From Flavipsychrobacter stenotrophus (GTDB lineage Bacteria > Bacteroidota > Bacteroidia > Chitinophagales > Chitinophagaceae), in the NCBI GenBank assembly GCA_945902755.1, contig CAMDNC010000016.1, positions 1 through 32,518 of the forward strand: a DNA stretch of 32,518 nt. Direction: 5' to 3'. This document shows, one piece after another, positions 16,241-23,836 of the stretch. A program made the translations under genes and the position numbers. The notes beneath the pieces were generated by a model. It was not told where the DNA came from and did no database searches. It was given only the letters and a program-made list of their open reading frames with translations. Position 1 is the first letter of the stretch; every line of letters starts with the position of its first letter.

Positions 16241-17224
16241 TTAGTGAGTGGAATTTGTGTCGAGGTTGGATGCTTGTATCCATTTTTCGATTTCTGGTTG
16301 ATTTAGAGTGTTGTAGTTCGATTTTGCTACTACCCATCCATTATTTATCCATAAAATTTGTGGAAACATACCGCCCGTATAATCTAGGAAAGGGTCTCTG
16401 TGTAAGCGCATGTAGAGAATATTCCCCGAATTGGTGTATTTCCAAAAGTCGGTAAGGTCGCTGGCTATACCCCCTATGATCATAAAAAAGGGTAGTGATG
16501 GGTTGTTTTTTTTCATGATACTCATTTTGCGGGCAGCTATACGGCAATGCTCGCAAGACGGGCTTAAGAAAGCAACTATGTACTTTCCTTTACTGAGGTC
16601 AAAAGCTGGCTTGTCTGGATATGGGACTCTGAGAGCTGCAGTATCGTCCTTTATTGGGTTGTATAAAGGTGTAAGTTCTAATCGGAACTTATCTTTTTTG
16701 ACCCAAGACGGCTTGCCAGAACTGATGGGAAATAGTATTAGCGGTAACACCGTGCCCACAAAGAGGAGGAGCAAAGAGAGGTGATTTGTCCATTTAAAGG
16801 TAAGCTGTGCATGCCACTTAATGAGGATTGCAACAAATGCCAACAACACAGCATTTTTTATTAGTGACGCGGACGGGGTCATCCAAATATAATCGCCAAA
16901 GCAGCCACAGTTGACTTCATTTCCAGCAGTAGCCCACAACCATATAAGATATATACTAAACAGCACTAGCAGTGCAAGGGCGAGCTTGAGTATAAGTTTA
17001 TTTTTACCAAAAAGATGAAGCACTACAAGTGCGCCCAGTGCAGTTTCAAGGCCTATCATCAATCGAGCAAAGATTGAAGCGATAAACCATGGTAAATGTA
17101 GGTGCTCTACAATGGTGTATTCAAACGGCTGTATAGGTCGAACTTTTGTGTAGGCAGAATATAAAAACATGCCACCTGTAGCGAACGAAATAATAATAAG
17201 TAAAACCTTGCGGAGGAAGCGCAT
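16241..17224 (-). CDS. MauE/DoxX-like membrane protein fused to a thioredoxin-like domain
   Basis: A 327-residue protein in two parts. Residues 1-165 contain four to five transmembrane helices with the MauE-type opening (SAYTKVRPIQPFEY) and the CGCFGD motif at 106-111; related proteins move reducing power or support redox maturation in the membrane. Residues 205-320 form a periplasmic thioredoxin-like domain: IVAFLSPSCEHCRIAARKM with CxxC at 224-227, and a later FPQILWINNG with the cis-Pro position of the fold. The combination suggests a membrane reductase delivering electrons to or from a periplasmic disulfide protein. The four-cysteine lipoprotein encoded just downstream on the same strand is a possible client (inference). 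A -7 box lies 12 bases before the start. Confidence 0.87.
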   Translation of the reverse strand: MRFLRKVLLIIISFATGGMFLYSAYTKVRPIQPFEYTIVEHLHLPWFIASIFARLMIGLETALGALVVLHLFGKNKLILKLALALLVLFSIYLIWLWATAGNEVNCGCFGDYIWMTPSASLIKNAVLLAFVAILIKWHAQLTFKWTNHLSLLLLFVGTVLPLILFPISSGKPSWVKKDKFRLELTPLYNPIKDDTAALRVPYPDKPAFDLSKGKYIVAFLSPSCEHCRIAARKMSIMKKNNPSLPFFMIIGGIASDLTDFWKYTNSGNILYMRLHRDPFLDYTGGMFPQILWINNGWVVAKSNYNTLNQPEIEKWIQASNLDTNSTH

Positions 17225-17235
17225 AATAAATGCTG

Positions 17236-17243
17236 CAAATGTA
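17236..17243 (-). promoter_or_regulatory. -7 promoter box of the MauE-thioredoxin gene
   Basis: The reverse strand reads TACATTTG, a perfect TAnnTTTG box, ending 11 bases before the ATG. It suggests that the gene can be transcribed apart from the glycosyltransferase gene upstream. Confidence 0.5.
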
Positions 17244-17281
17244 ACGAATGAAAGGATGGTATATCTATAGAGTAAGGAAGG

Positions 17282-18328
17282 TTATAGTTTTTTGGAGGTC
17301 CAACCCAGTTTGCTGAATAGTTTGCGACGAAGTAAAAAGTAGTCCCACACTATACTGCGAGGGTAAATTCCTTCTTCGTTGCGGGTGGTGATCATTTTTT
17401 TGTATTCTTTTCGGCGGGCAAGCCATTTACCCATTTCCTTGTAGCAGTGTAGGTGAGCCTTTATTATAACTATCGTCTGCTTTAGATTGCCGGTTAGCAA
17501 CAGCCTAAGCCCAGCAATGCCATCAAGGACTAACCTAAGCGGGAAAAGCCAAATTAGTTTGCTGCCCTTTTCGTTTTTTATGAGCAGTATCAGATTGTTG
17601 CGAAAGTTGTAATACAGTTTTTGGGAGCTTCCGTAGCTGATTACACTTCCACCTACGTGGTATACGAGTGACGAGCCAACATAACCTATTTTATAGCCCG
17701 CATTTTTCAGTCGCCAGCATAGGTCTACTTCTTCCATGTGCGCATAAAGGTCGCTATCTAGTCCGCCAGCTTTGTGATAAAGTTCTGAGCGAACCATGAA
17801 ACAACCGCCCGATGCCCAGAATACTTCTACATCGTCATTATACTGACCGTTGTCTTTTTCTATATCGAAGAAAATGCGACCACGGCAAAATAAGTACCCG
17901 TACTTGTCTATATATCCGCCACCTGCTCCTGCATACTCAAACATCTCTCGCTCTCGCCAATAGCGTATTTTGGGTTGGCAGGCAGCTAACATTGGATTTC
18001 GCTCCATTGCTGAATGTAGGGGAGGGAACCAACCTTGAGTAACCTCAAAATCGGCACTGAGTAGCACAAAGTATTTGGCTTTAATTTGCTTGAGTGCTTC
18101 ATAGTAGCCATTGGCAAAGCCATGGTTTTCGGCTATATGGAGTGTTTTTACCGAAGGGAAGTTGGTGGTTATGTATGGCAACAACTCATCGGTAGATGCA
18201 TTATCTACCAGCACCACATCGTAACCGGTGTGTGCTTCAGCAACTATCAGGGGCAAAAAAAGTTCATGCCACTTAGCGCCGTTGTAGCTGAGAATCACAA
18301 CGGCTGTATCCTGTTGGCATAATATCAT
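17282..18328 (-). CDS. Family 2 glycosyltransferase
   Basis: A 348-residue GT-A fold protein of GT family 2, of the WbbL/rhamnosyltransferase-like type that adds a sugar to cell-surface glycans on the cytosolic side. Visible motifs: VVILSYNGAKW (about 9-19), VLVDNASTDE (39-48), ENHGFANGY (67-75), and LLSADFEV (about 88-95) at the place of the metal-binding LLNxDxEV motif, where Asn is replaced by Ala-neighbouring residues but the Asp remains. GGCFMVRSELYHKAGGLD and MEEVDLCWRLKNAGYKIGYV are the acceptor-binding and catalytic-base blocks. The C-terminal 100 residues are basic and partly hydrophobic, suiting membrane association. Substrate is unknown. It starts 26 bases after a small membrane-protein gene and is probably co-transcribed with it. 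Confidence 0.92.
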   Translation of the reverse strand: MILCQQDTAVVILSYNGAKWHELFLPLIVAEAHTGYDVVLVDNASTDELLPYITTNFPSVKTLHIAENHGFANGYYEALKQIKAKYFVLLSADFEVTQGWFPPLHSAMERNPMLAACQPKIRYWREREMFEYAGAGGGYIDKYGYLFCRGRIFFDIEKDNGQYNDDVEVFWASGGCFMVRSELYHKAGGLDSDLYAHMEEVDLCWRLKNAGYKIGYVGSSLVYHVGGSVISYGSSQKLYYNFRNNLILLIKNEKGSKLIWLFPLRLVLDGIAGLRLLLTGNLKQTIVIIKAHLHCYKEMGKWLARRKEYKKMITTRNEEGIYPRSIVWDYFLLRRKLFSKLGWTSKKL

Positions 18329-18354
18329 GATAAGCTAAGGGTCTCCGTCAGGGG

Positions 18355-18573
18355 TTATTTATACTTTGGGTCGTATAAAGTATTGTCAGGTACCTTAATG
18401 TCGTTGTTTTTCTGATATTTATGTTCCCAAAGGTTGTAGCAACCAGACCATGCAAATATAAATATGCCGAAGAAAGACAACAGGAATAAAAAACGCGACT
18501 TGTTGGGCTTGTTGAGCTCAATGTCATTGGGGTTGTCTATTTCTGTACCGTAATTATTATGTTGCGTATCCAT
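18355..18573 (-). CDS. Small single-pass membrane protein, 72 residues
   Basis: A short protein with a hydrophilic Asn/Asp-rich N-terminus (1-26), one transmembrane helix (about 28-46, FLFLLSFFGIFIFAWSG) and a Lys/Asp-rich tail. I do not recognise it. A perfect -7 box lies 22 bases upstream of the ATG and the glycosyltransferase gene follows at 26 bases, so the two probably form an operon. That neighbourhood and the topology support a real gene, perhaps an accessory to envelope glycan synthesis, which is inference. Confidence 0.65.
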   Translation of the reverse strand: MDTQHNNYGTEIDNPNDIELNKPNKSRFLFLLSFFGIFIFAWSGCYNLWEHKYQKNNDIKVPDNTLYDPKYK

Positions 18574-18595
18574 GAATTGTTAAAAGTTTCCTTCG

Positions 18596-18603
18596 CAAAA
18601 ATA
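18596..18603 (-). promoter_or_regulatory. -7 promoter box of the small protein-glycosyltransferase operon
   Basis: The reverse strand reads TATTTTTG, a perfect TAnnTTTG box. A TTTTG lies 13 bases upstream, closer than a normal -33 element. Confidence 0.45.
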
Positions 18604-18666
18604 ATAGTAATTCCTTCAAAATCATAATATTTTTACGTTCCATTCGTTATCAATGGGCAATATATT

Positions 18667-19809
18667 ATGCGTCAGTATCTCAATTGGAAAACTTACCTGG
18701 CAATCATTGCCCTAATTATAGTTAGTGCTTCACTGTTTTATACCAGTAGGCTTGCTGGTGAACTGGCTATAGAAGAGAAAAAAAAGGTAGAAGATATTGC
18801 AGATGCACTGAAAATATTGTCAGACCCAAACAATACAAAGGACCTTGAAACCGCTGTGGCCATAAACACATTGGCTCAAAACAAAAATATTCCGCTTATT
18901 ATAGCAGATGAAAAGGATAATATCAAAGACAAAATAAACATAGATAGTAGTAGTGCGCTAGGAGTGCCCAACTTTGCGGTGCAGCAATTGAAAAAGTACA
19001 AGTCGTTGCATGAACCTATCGAAGTGGACTATGGTACAGGTAAAGACTATGTATATTATGGGGAGTCCTACCTACTTACACAACTCAGATACTTTCCGTA
19101 TGTGCAGCTGGCAATTATTGTGCTTTTTCTAACTGTAGTGCTGCTGGCTTTAAATGCAGCACATCGCAGCTTGCAAAATCAGGTTTGGGTGGGATTGTCC
19201 AAAGAAACTGCCCATCAGTTGGGTACGCCTCTTAGCTCGATTGAGGCATGGCTGGAGCTGCTACGTGATGACGAAGCTAACTTAGAGGCAGTAACAGAGA
19301 TGCAAAAAGATCTGGACAGGCTAAAGCTGGTAGCAGATAGGTTTGGGAAGGTGGGGAGTACACCTAAACTAGAAGAAGAGAATTTGATAGACAGGCTAAA
19401 TAACATAGTTGATTACATGCAAAAGCGAAGTCCTATGAAAGTGCAAATTTCACTACATACGACTACAGAAGAAGTACCTGTGAACATAAGTGGGCCACTT
19501 TTTGACTGGGTGATGGAAAACCTGATTAGGAATGCGCTAGATGCAATGGGTGGGCATGGCAGCATACACATTAATGTGATTAATCAACCTCAGCAAGTGT
19601 TAATAGACGTGCAAGATACTGGCAAAGGCATACCAGCTCATCAGGTGAAGGATGTATTCAGACCGGGATTTACCACCAAAAAAAGAGGTTGGGGGTTGGG
19701 ATTATCCTTAGCAAGAAGAATTATAGCAAAATATCACCATGGGTCAATTTTTGTGAAGAATAGTGAGGTAGGTAAGGGTACCACTTTCAGGATTATACTG
19801 CGTAGGTAG
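18667..19809 (+). CDS. Orphan membrane sensor histidine kinase
   Basis: A 380-residue kinase with a transmembrane helix at about 9-25, a periplasmic sensor region of about 120 residues, a second helix at 147-163 and a cytosolic kinase core. The H-box is KETAHQLGTPLSSIEAW with the phosphorylated His183. The ATP-binding part has the N-box MENLIRNALDAM (283-294), DTGKGI (317-322) and GWGLGLSL (341-348). The AHQLGTPLS form is frequent in Bacteroidota. There is no HAMP domain clearly visible between helix two and the H-box; only about 20 residues separate them. No response regulator gene is adjacent, so the partner must be encoded elsewhere. It may be co-oriented with fabH by chance. Confidence 0.92.
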   Translation: MRQYLNWKTYLAIIALIIVSASLFYTSRLAGELAIEEKKKVEDIADALKILSDPNNTKDLETAVAINTLAQNKNIPLIIADEKDNIKDKINIDSSSALGVPNFAVQQLKKYKSLHEPIEVDYGTGKDYVYYGESYLLTQLRYFPYVQLAIIVLFLTVVLLALNAAHRSLQNQVWVGLSKETAHQLGTPLSSIEAWLELLRDDEANLEAVTEMQKDLDRLKLVADRFGKVGSTPKLEEENLIDRLNNIVDYMQKRSPMKVQISLHTTTEEVPVNISGPLFDWVMENLIRNALDAMGGHGSIHINVINQPQQVLIDVQDTGKGIPAHQVKDVFRPGFTTKKRGWGLGLSLARRIIAKYHHGSIFVKNSEVGKGTTFRIILRR

Positions 19810-19918
19810 TGTGACTGTGGTAATTCAATGAGTTCGAATAGATATTATCAACGCTTACTCATAGAATATCTTCACAATAGTTTCTGTATTAAGCACAACT
19901 ACCTACTGAAAATTCGAT

Positions 19919-19926
19919 TAATTTTG
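19919..19926 (+). promoter_or_regulatory. -7 promoter box of fabH
   Basis: TAATTTTG, a perfect TAnnTTTG box, 18 bases before the ATG at 19945. It lies inside the longest open frame for fabH, which argues that the upstream extension is not translated. Confidence 0.55.
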
Positions 19927-19944
19927 TGGGAAATTAAATTTTCA

Positions 19945-20943
19945 ATGCAGAAAACTAATGCTGCTATTACCGCTGTAGGCGGATACGTACCTGACTACAT
20001 TCTTACCAATGCAGAGTTGGAAACAATGATGGAAACTACTGATGAATGGATACAGTCGAGAACAGGTATACGTGAGCGCAGAATACTAAAAGGCGAGGGT
20101 AAAGGCAGTAGTGATATGGCTGTAGCGGCAGTAAATAATCTGCTACAGAAAAAGGGTATTGACCCTAAAGAGATAGAAATGGTAATTTGTGCTACCACTA
20201 CTCCTGATATGCAGTTCCCGGCAACGGCAAATGTAATATGTGACAAAGTGGGTATGACCAATGCTTGGGGGTATGATCTTAATGCTGCATGTAGTGGGTT
20301 TATATTTGCACTTACAGTAGGAGCGCAGTTTATAGAAACAGGTAGACATAAAAAAGTGCTGGTAATAGGGGTAGATAAAATGAGCTCTATTATGAACTAC
20401 GAAGACCGTAAAACCTCTATTATATTTGGTGATGGCGCAGGTGCGGTGTTGCTAGAGCCTAATAATGAAGGTTATGGTTTAGTAGACTCCATACTGCGCA
20501 CCGACGGTAGTGGTAGAGTATTTCTGCATCAGAAAGCAGGTGGTTCAGTAAAGCCAGCTACTATAGAGACCGTGATGAACAAAGAACATTATGTGTATCA
20601 GGAAGGACAAGCGGTGTTTAAGTTTGCTGTAAAAAATATGGCTGATGTAGCTGCGGAGATAATGGAGCGCAATAACTTGACAGCAGAAACTGTGAATTGG
20701 TTAGTACCACATCAGGCTAATAAAAGAATTATTACTGCTACTGCCGACCGTATGAACCTAGCTCCTGAGAAGGTAATGGTGAACATCGAGCGTTTTGGGA
20801 ATACTACAAATGGCACACTACCGCTATGCCTGTGGGAATGGGAGAGCAAGCTGCGCAAAGGTGACAATATAGTATTGGCAGCTTTTGGTGGTGGTTTTAC
20901 TTGGGGATCTACCTACATTCGTTGGGCATATGATGGAAACTAA
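19945..20943 (+). CDS. fabH: 3-oxoacyl-[ACP] synthase III (KAS III)
   Basis: A 332-residue KAS III, which condenses an acyl-CoA with malonyl-ACP to start fatty acid synthesis. The catalytic triad is visible: Cys116 in DLNAACSGF, His256 in PHQANKR and Asn286 in GNTTNGTLP. The region TTDEWIQSRTGIRERRI near residues 31-47 and the glycine-rich end FGGGFTWGS are family hallmarks. The frame is open to 19828, but I start it at the ATG at 19945: this gives the usual length and begins at the conserved N-terminus, while the upstream 39 codons hold a perfect -7 box. The GNTTNGT block differs from the GNTSAAT of E. coli. No plsX or rpmF lies next to it, unlike in many bacteria. Confidence 0.95.
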   Translation: MQKTNAAITAVGGYVPDYILTNAELETMMETTDEWIQSRTGIRERRILKGEGKGSSDMAVAAVNNLLQKKGIDPKEIEMVICATTTPDMQFPATANVICDKVGMTNAWGYDLNAACSGFIFALTVGAQFIETGRHKKVLVIGVDKMSSIMNYEDRKTSIIFGDGAGAVLLEPNNEGYGLVDSILRTDGSGRVFLHQKAGGSVKPATIETVMNKEHYVYQEGQAVFKFAVKNMADVAAEIMERNNLTAETVNWLVPHQANKRIITATADRMNLAPEKVMVNIERFGNTTNGTLPLCLWEWESKLRKGDNIVLAAFGGGFTWGSTYIRWAYDGN

Positions 20944-20968
20944 TTTTTGAAACCATCTTTGAATACTG

Positions 20969-20998
20969 TTGTGAGGTAACGATTTTTTACTAAATTTG
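20969..20998 (+). promoter_or_regulatory. Full Bacteroidota promoter of tRNA-Cys
   Basis: TTG at 20969-20971, a 19-base spacer and TAAATTTG at 20991-20998: the ideal TTG-N19-TAnnTTTG arrangement. The tRNA begins nine bases after the -7 box. Confidence 0.85.
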
Positions 20999-21007
20999 CA
21001 ACTTCAA

Positions 21008-21078
21008 GGTCGGATGGCCGAGTGGCTAGGCTCAGCTCTGCAAAAGCTGCTACAGCGGTTCGAATCCGCTTTCGACCT
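21008..21078 (+). tRNA. tRNA-Cys (GCA)
   Basis: A full cloverleaf can be drawn. The acceptor arm pairs 21008-21014 with 21071-21077 with one G-U pair. The D arm is GCC/GGC. The anticodon stem CAGCT/AGCTG (21033-21037 and 21045-21049) carries the loop CTGCAAA with anticodon GCA at 21040-21042. The T arm AGCGG/CCGCT (21054-21058 and 21066-21070) has loop TTCGAAT. The discriminator base is U at 21078, the identity element of tRNA-Cys. The CCA end is not encoded. It is transcribed alone. Confidence 0.97.
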
Positions 21079-21079
21079 C

Positions 21080-21134
21080 AAACAACAATCCCCTGTTTCA
21101 TATGATTCAGGGGATTGTTGTTTCAGCTTTTTTT
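21080..21134 (+). terminator. Intrinsic terminator of tRNA-Cys
   Basis: A perfect 16-base stem, 21080-21095 with 21108-21123, a 12-base loop, and a run of seven T at 21128-21134. It starts two bases after the tRNA. Confidence 0.92.
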
Positions 21135-21251
21135 ATTCTTTTGTTTTCGCTATTCTTCTTGTCTATTAAGAAATGACATAAATCATTTTGCAAGGTGTTT
21201 TTTGCTATAATCCAAAAACGCTTTGTGTACGATTTTTGGGAAAAGTTTGCT

Positions 21252-21830
21252 TTGAAAATTCTAATCCTTAACGGTAACAATAAGCAGGAGAGCCTTAGTG
21301 CTGCAATATGTAAGGCATATAGTGACGGGGCTACAGAGGGAGGTAATGAAGTAATATTAGTTCATATTGCTGAGTTGAAATTTGACCCAATTTTGCATGA
21401 AGGATATCTTATGGTTCAGGAAATGGAGCCTGATCTAAAAGATTTTCAGCAAAAGCTATTGTGGGCAGATCATTTTGTGGTTGTTTACCCTACATGGTGG
21501 GGCGGCTTGCCAGCTTTGTTAAAAGGACTATTCGACCGCAGTTTTTATTCCGGGTTTGCCTATAAGTATCACGAAAAAGGACCTATGTGGGATAAATTAT
21601 TGAGTGGTAGAAGTGCACATGTTATTACTACTATGGATGCTCCGTTTTTGTGGTATTTCTTATTTTACAGGTCAGCAGGTACCAATCTGATAAGAAATGC
21701 CATCTTGAAATTTTGTGGTTTTAGTCCGGTTAAGACAAGTTATATAACCAGAGTGCGATTTAAAAACGAACAGCAGTTATCTGTGGAGATTAATAAAATA
21801 AAAGTTCGTGCGAAAAACATGAATAGATAG
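21252..21830 (+). CDS. Flavodoxin-fold NAD(P)H:quinone oxidoreductase-like protein
   Basis: A 192-residue protein of the flavodoxin_2/NQO family, which uses FMN or FAD to reduce quinones or similar acceptors in two-electron steps. It begins with the phosphate-binding strand-loop KILILNGNNKQES, and has YPTWWGGLPALLKGLFDRSF (about residues 76-95), the flavin-binding block, and GRSAHVITTMDAP. I start it at a TTG (21252-21254) directly before KILILN, where the family begins. An in-frame GTG at 21195 would add 19 residues unlike the family. A weak promoter (TTG at 21159, TCATTTTG at 21183-21190) would start transcription close to that GTG and so disfavours it. It follows the tRNA terminator and is a single gene. 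Confidence 0.85.
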   Translation: MKILILNGNNKQESLSAAICKAYSDGATEGGNEVILVHIAELKFDPILHEGYLMVQEMEPDLKDFQQKLLWADHFVVVYPTWWGGLPALLKGLFDRSFYSGFAYKYHEKGPMWDKLLSGRSAHVITTMDAPFLWYFLFYRSAGTNLIRNAILKFCGFSPVKTSYITRVRFKNEQQLSVEINKIKVRAKNMNR

Positions 21831-22154
21831 AGTAATCTGGTGGGCTAATTAATGCGGTTAGTATTTTTCTTCCTATTGCAAGGCTAAATAAACAAGATGC
21901 TTGTGCCGGTGATAGGTATAAGAAAGTCAGCGATAAGAAATGAACAAAAAAATGCAAACAACGTTGCAATAGACTATTCGGAGTATTAACGTTTGTAAAA
22001 GGGCTGGTAACGAACCACTTTATGCAGACAACTGCTATCGATTTTCGGTGGTGGTTGTGATGCGAAAAACCTCTTTCATTTATCGCTAAATGATAAAGAT
22101 CAACAGTTCTCGCTTACAGATACTGTATCTTACGTGAATAAAGCACGAATGTAG
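21831..22154 (+). other. 324-base gap before the exporter operon, with a chain of mini-ORFs
   Basis: No full gene is seen. The left half is rich in stops in all forward frames. From 22022 three short frames follow head to tail: 22022-22060 (12 residues, with Trp-Trp near its end), 22060-22089 (9 residues, overlapping the previous stop as TGATG) and 22090-22137 (15 residues, starting directly after the previous stop). Another frame, without ATG, is open from 22011 to the TAG at 22152-22154, which touches the ATG of the ATPase gene. There is no perfect TAnnTTTG box. A CAACGTTG palindrome lies in the left half. It may be a leader or only chance. Confidence 0.3.
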
Positions 22155-22868
22155 ATGCTGACCCAAAATAAAATTGTAGCTAAAGTAATAGGTGCAGGAA
22201 AAGAATACAAAGCCGGCGACACAGTAATAACTGCATTAAAGGCAAGCTCTGTAGATCTGCGCTCTGGCGAACTAACACTAATTATTGGTCCCTCCGGCTC
22301 GGGCAAAACGACTTTGTTGTCGCTTTTGGGTTGTGTTATATATCCTAGTTTCGGAGAGGTGTGGATAGATGGTATCAAGGTAAATGAGCTCAGCGAAAAA
22401 AGTTTGGCTGAAATACGGCTTAAGAAAATTGGTTTTGTATTTCAGAAATTCAACCTCATAGCTCCACTTACTGCTCTTGAAAATGTGATGATGCCACTGG
22501 TATTGCAGGGTGTAGGCGAAAAGCAAGCGAAAACAAAAGCTACTGCTGCACTAGAAAAAGTGGGCATGGGCGACCGCATGAAAAACCTTAGCAACGATCT
22601 GAGTGGTGGTCAGCAACAAAGGGTGGCTATAGCCAGAGCATTAGTGACAGACCCCGAAATGATGCTCTGTGATGAACCTACAGCATCGCTAGATATAAAA
22701 AGTGTAGCTATAGTAATGAAAGAATTGAAACTACTGGCTACTCAAGGTAAGGCTGTAGCAGTAGTGACACACGATACACGGCTTACGCCTTTTGCAGATC
22801 GTATCATATATGTAATAGATGGTGGCATATCTGATAAGCCCATGGAAGAAGAGAATGCTCAAAAATAA
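22155..22868 (+). CDS. ABC transporter ATPase of a DevA/MacB-like exporter
   Basis: A 237-residue ATP-binding subunit. Walker A is GPSGSGKTT (45-53), the Q-loop is VFQKFN (95-100), the signature is LSGGQQQR (149-156) and Walker B is MMLCDEPTASLD with catalytic Glu174. Length and motifs match the LolD/MacB/DevA class that powers FtsX-type permeases by mechanotransmission instead of moving substrate through the membrane. It is the first gene of a tight four-gene operon: adaptor at 10 bases, permease at 4 and TolC at 20. The start is ATG at 22155, immediately after a TAG. Confidence 0.95.
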   Translation: MLTQNKIVAKVIGAGKEYKAGDTVITALKASSVDLRSGELTLIIGPSGSGKTTLLSLLGCVIYPSFGEVWIDGIKVNELSEKSLAEIRLKKIGFVFQKFNLIAPLTALENVMMPLVLQGVGEKQAKTKATAALEKVGMGDRMKNLSNDLSGGQQQRVAIARALVTDPEMMLCDEPTASLDIKSVAIVMKELKLLATQGKAVAVVTHDTRLTPFADRIIYVIDGGISDKPMEEENAQK

Positions 22869-22878
22869 AAATTGAATT

Positions 22879-23832
22879 ATGAAACCAATTATCAACATGT
22901 TAGTGCTGTTGTCAATAACTAGTTCTTGTACCAGTAGTGACAGTAAAAACAGTGCTGCTACCGATAATGAGAAGATTCAGATTGCCGCAACTCAGGTAGT
23001 GGGTATTGGCAAAATAGAACCAGAAATGGAGATCACACAATTGTCGTCTCCGGTGAGCGGCATAGTGCAGGTAATACTAAAAACGGAAAATGATACCGTG
23101 ACAGTGGGCACACCCATACTGGAACTGGATTATAGGCTTGAAGATGTGAAACTGCAACAATTAGCATCAGAAATAAACACTCAAACCCAACAAATAAAGG
23201 TTGATGAAGCTACCGTAACTGAATATGAAGCTAAATATAGTAACGCACTTTTGGCAGTACAGCGCCAAGAACGATTGCTGACAAAGGGCGCAGAAACACA
23301 ACAGGCAGTAGATGATGCTACGGCAAATCTCAAGTCGCTTCAGTCAAATCTCCATCGCGCAAAAGCTACTGTAGCTGTGTCGAACAGCAGACTGTACGAA
23401 ACAAAAACACGCTTACGGCTGGCCGAGGTGGAGCGAAACCAGAAAATACTAAAATCGCCGGTATCAGGTAAGATACTAGAGATTAATACACTTGTAGGTA
23501 GCTCTGTAGATACGCGCGATGCGATTGTGCAAATAAGCCCGCTGGGTAAAACTATAGCAGTGTGCGAAATAGATGAAATGTATGCCGATAAAGTAGCCAT
23601 TGGGCAAACTGCTTGGATACGATATGTGGGTTCGCAAGACACACTGTCTTTGGGTACTGTATATCAAGCCTTATCATTTCTTAAAAAGAAATCTTTATTC
23701 ACTGATCAGTCGGGCGAAAAAGAAGATCGTAGGGTTAGAACTATTAAAGTAATGTTGCATCAACCTGATGGGTTATTGCTAAATGCAAGAGTAGAATGTG
23801 TAGTAGATATATCTGGCAATCTTAAAAAATGA
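22879..23832 (+). CDS. Lipoprotein membrane-fusion (adaptor) subunit, HlyD/DevB-like
   Basis: A 317-residue periplasmic adaptor. The N-terminal signal ends in the lipobox ITSSC (Cys17), so it is a lipoprotein rather than a transmembrane protein. The first lipoyl half-motif is VVGIGKIEPEMEITQLSSP, close to the DevB pattern, followed by VSGIVQVI. A long helical hairpin with heptads occupies about residues 85-190, with the tip near RLLTKGAETQQAVDDA, and the second lipoyl half is LKSPVSGKILEINTLVGSSV. A beta-barrel domain follows. It would link the ABC permease with TolC. The hairpin is shorter than in HlyD itself. Confidence 0.9.
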   Translation: MKPIINMLVLLSITSSCTSSDSKNSAATDNEKIQIAATQVVGIGKIEPEMEITQLSSPVSGIVQVILKTENDTVTVGTPILELDYRLEDVKLQQLASEINTQTQQIKVDEATVTEYEAKYSNALLAVQRQERLLTKGAETQQAVDDATANLKSLQSNLHRAKATVAVSNSRLYETKTRLRLAEVERNQKILKSPVSGKILEINTLVGSSVDTRDAIVQISPLGKTIAVCEIDEMYADKVAIGQTAWIRYVGSQDTLSLGTVYQALSFLKKKSLFTDQSGEKEDRRVRTIKVMLHQPDGLLLNARVECVVDISGNLKK

Positions 23833-23836
23833 TACG

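Noticed and set aside
19828-19944. 39-codon N-terminal extension of fabH
   Set aside because: It contains a perfect -7 box, and the protein from 19945 already has the normal KAS III length and N-terminus.
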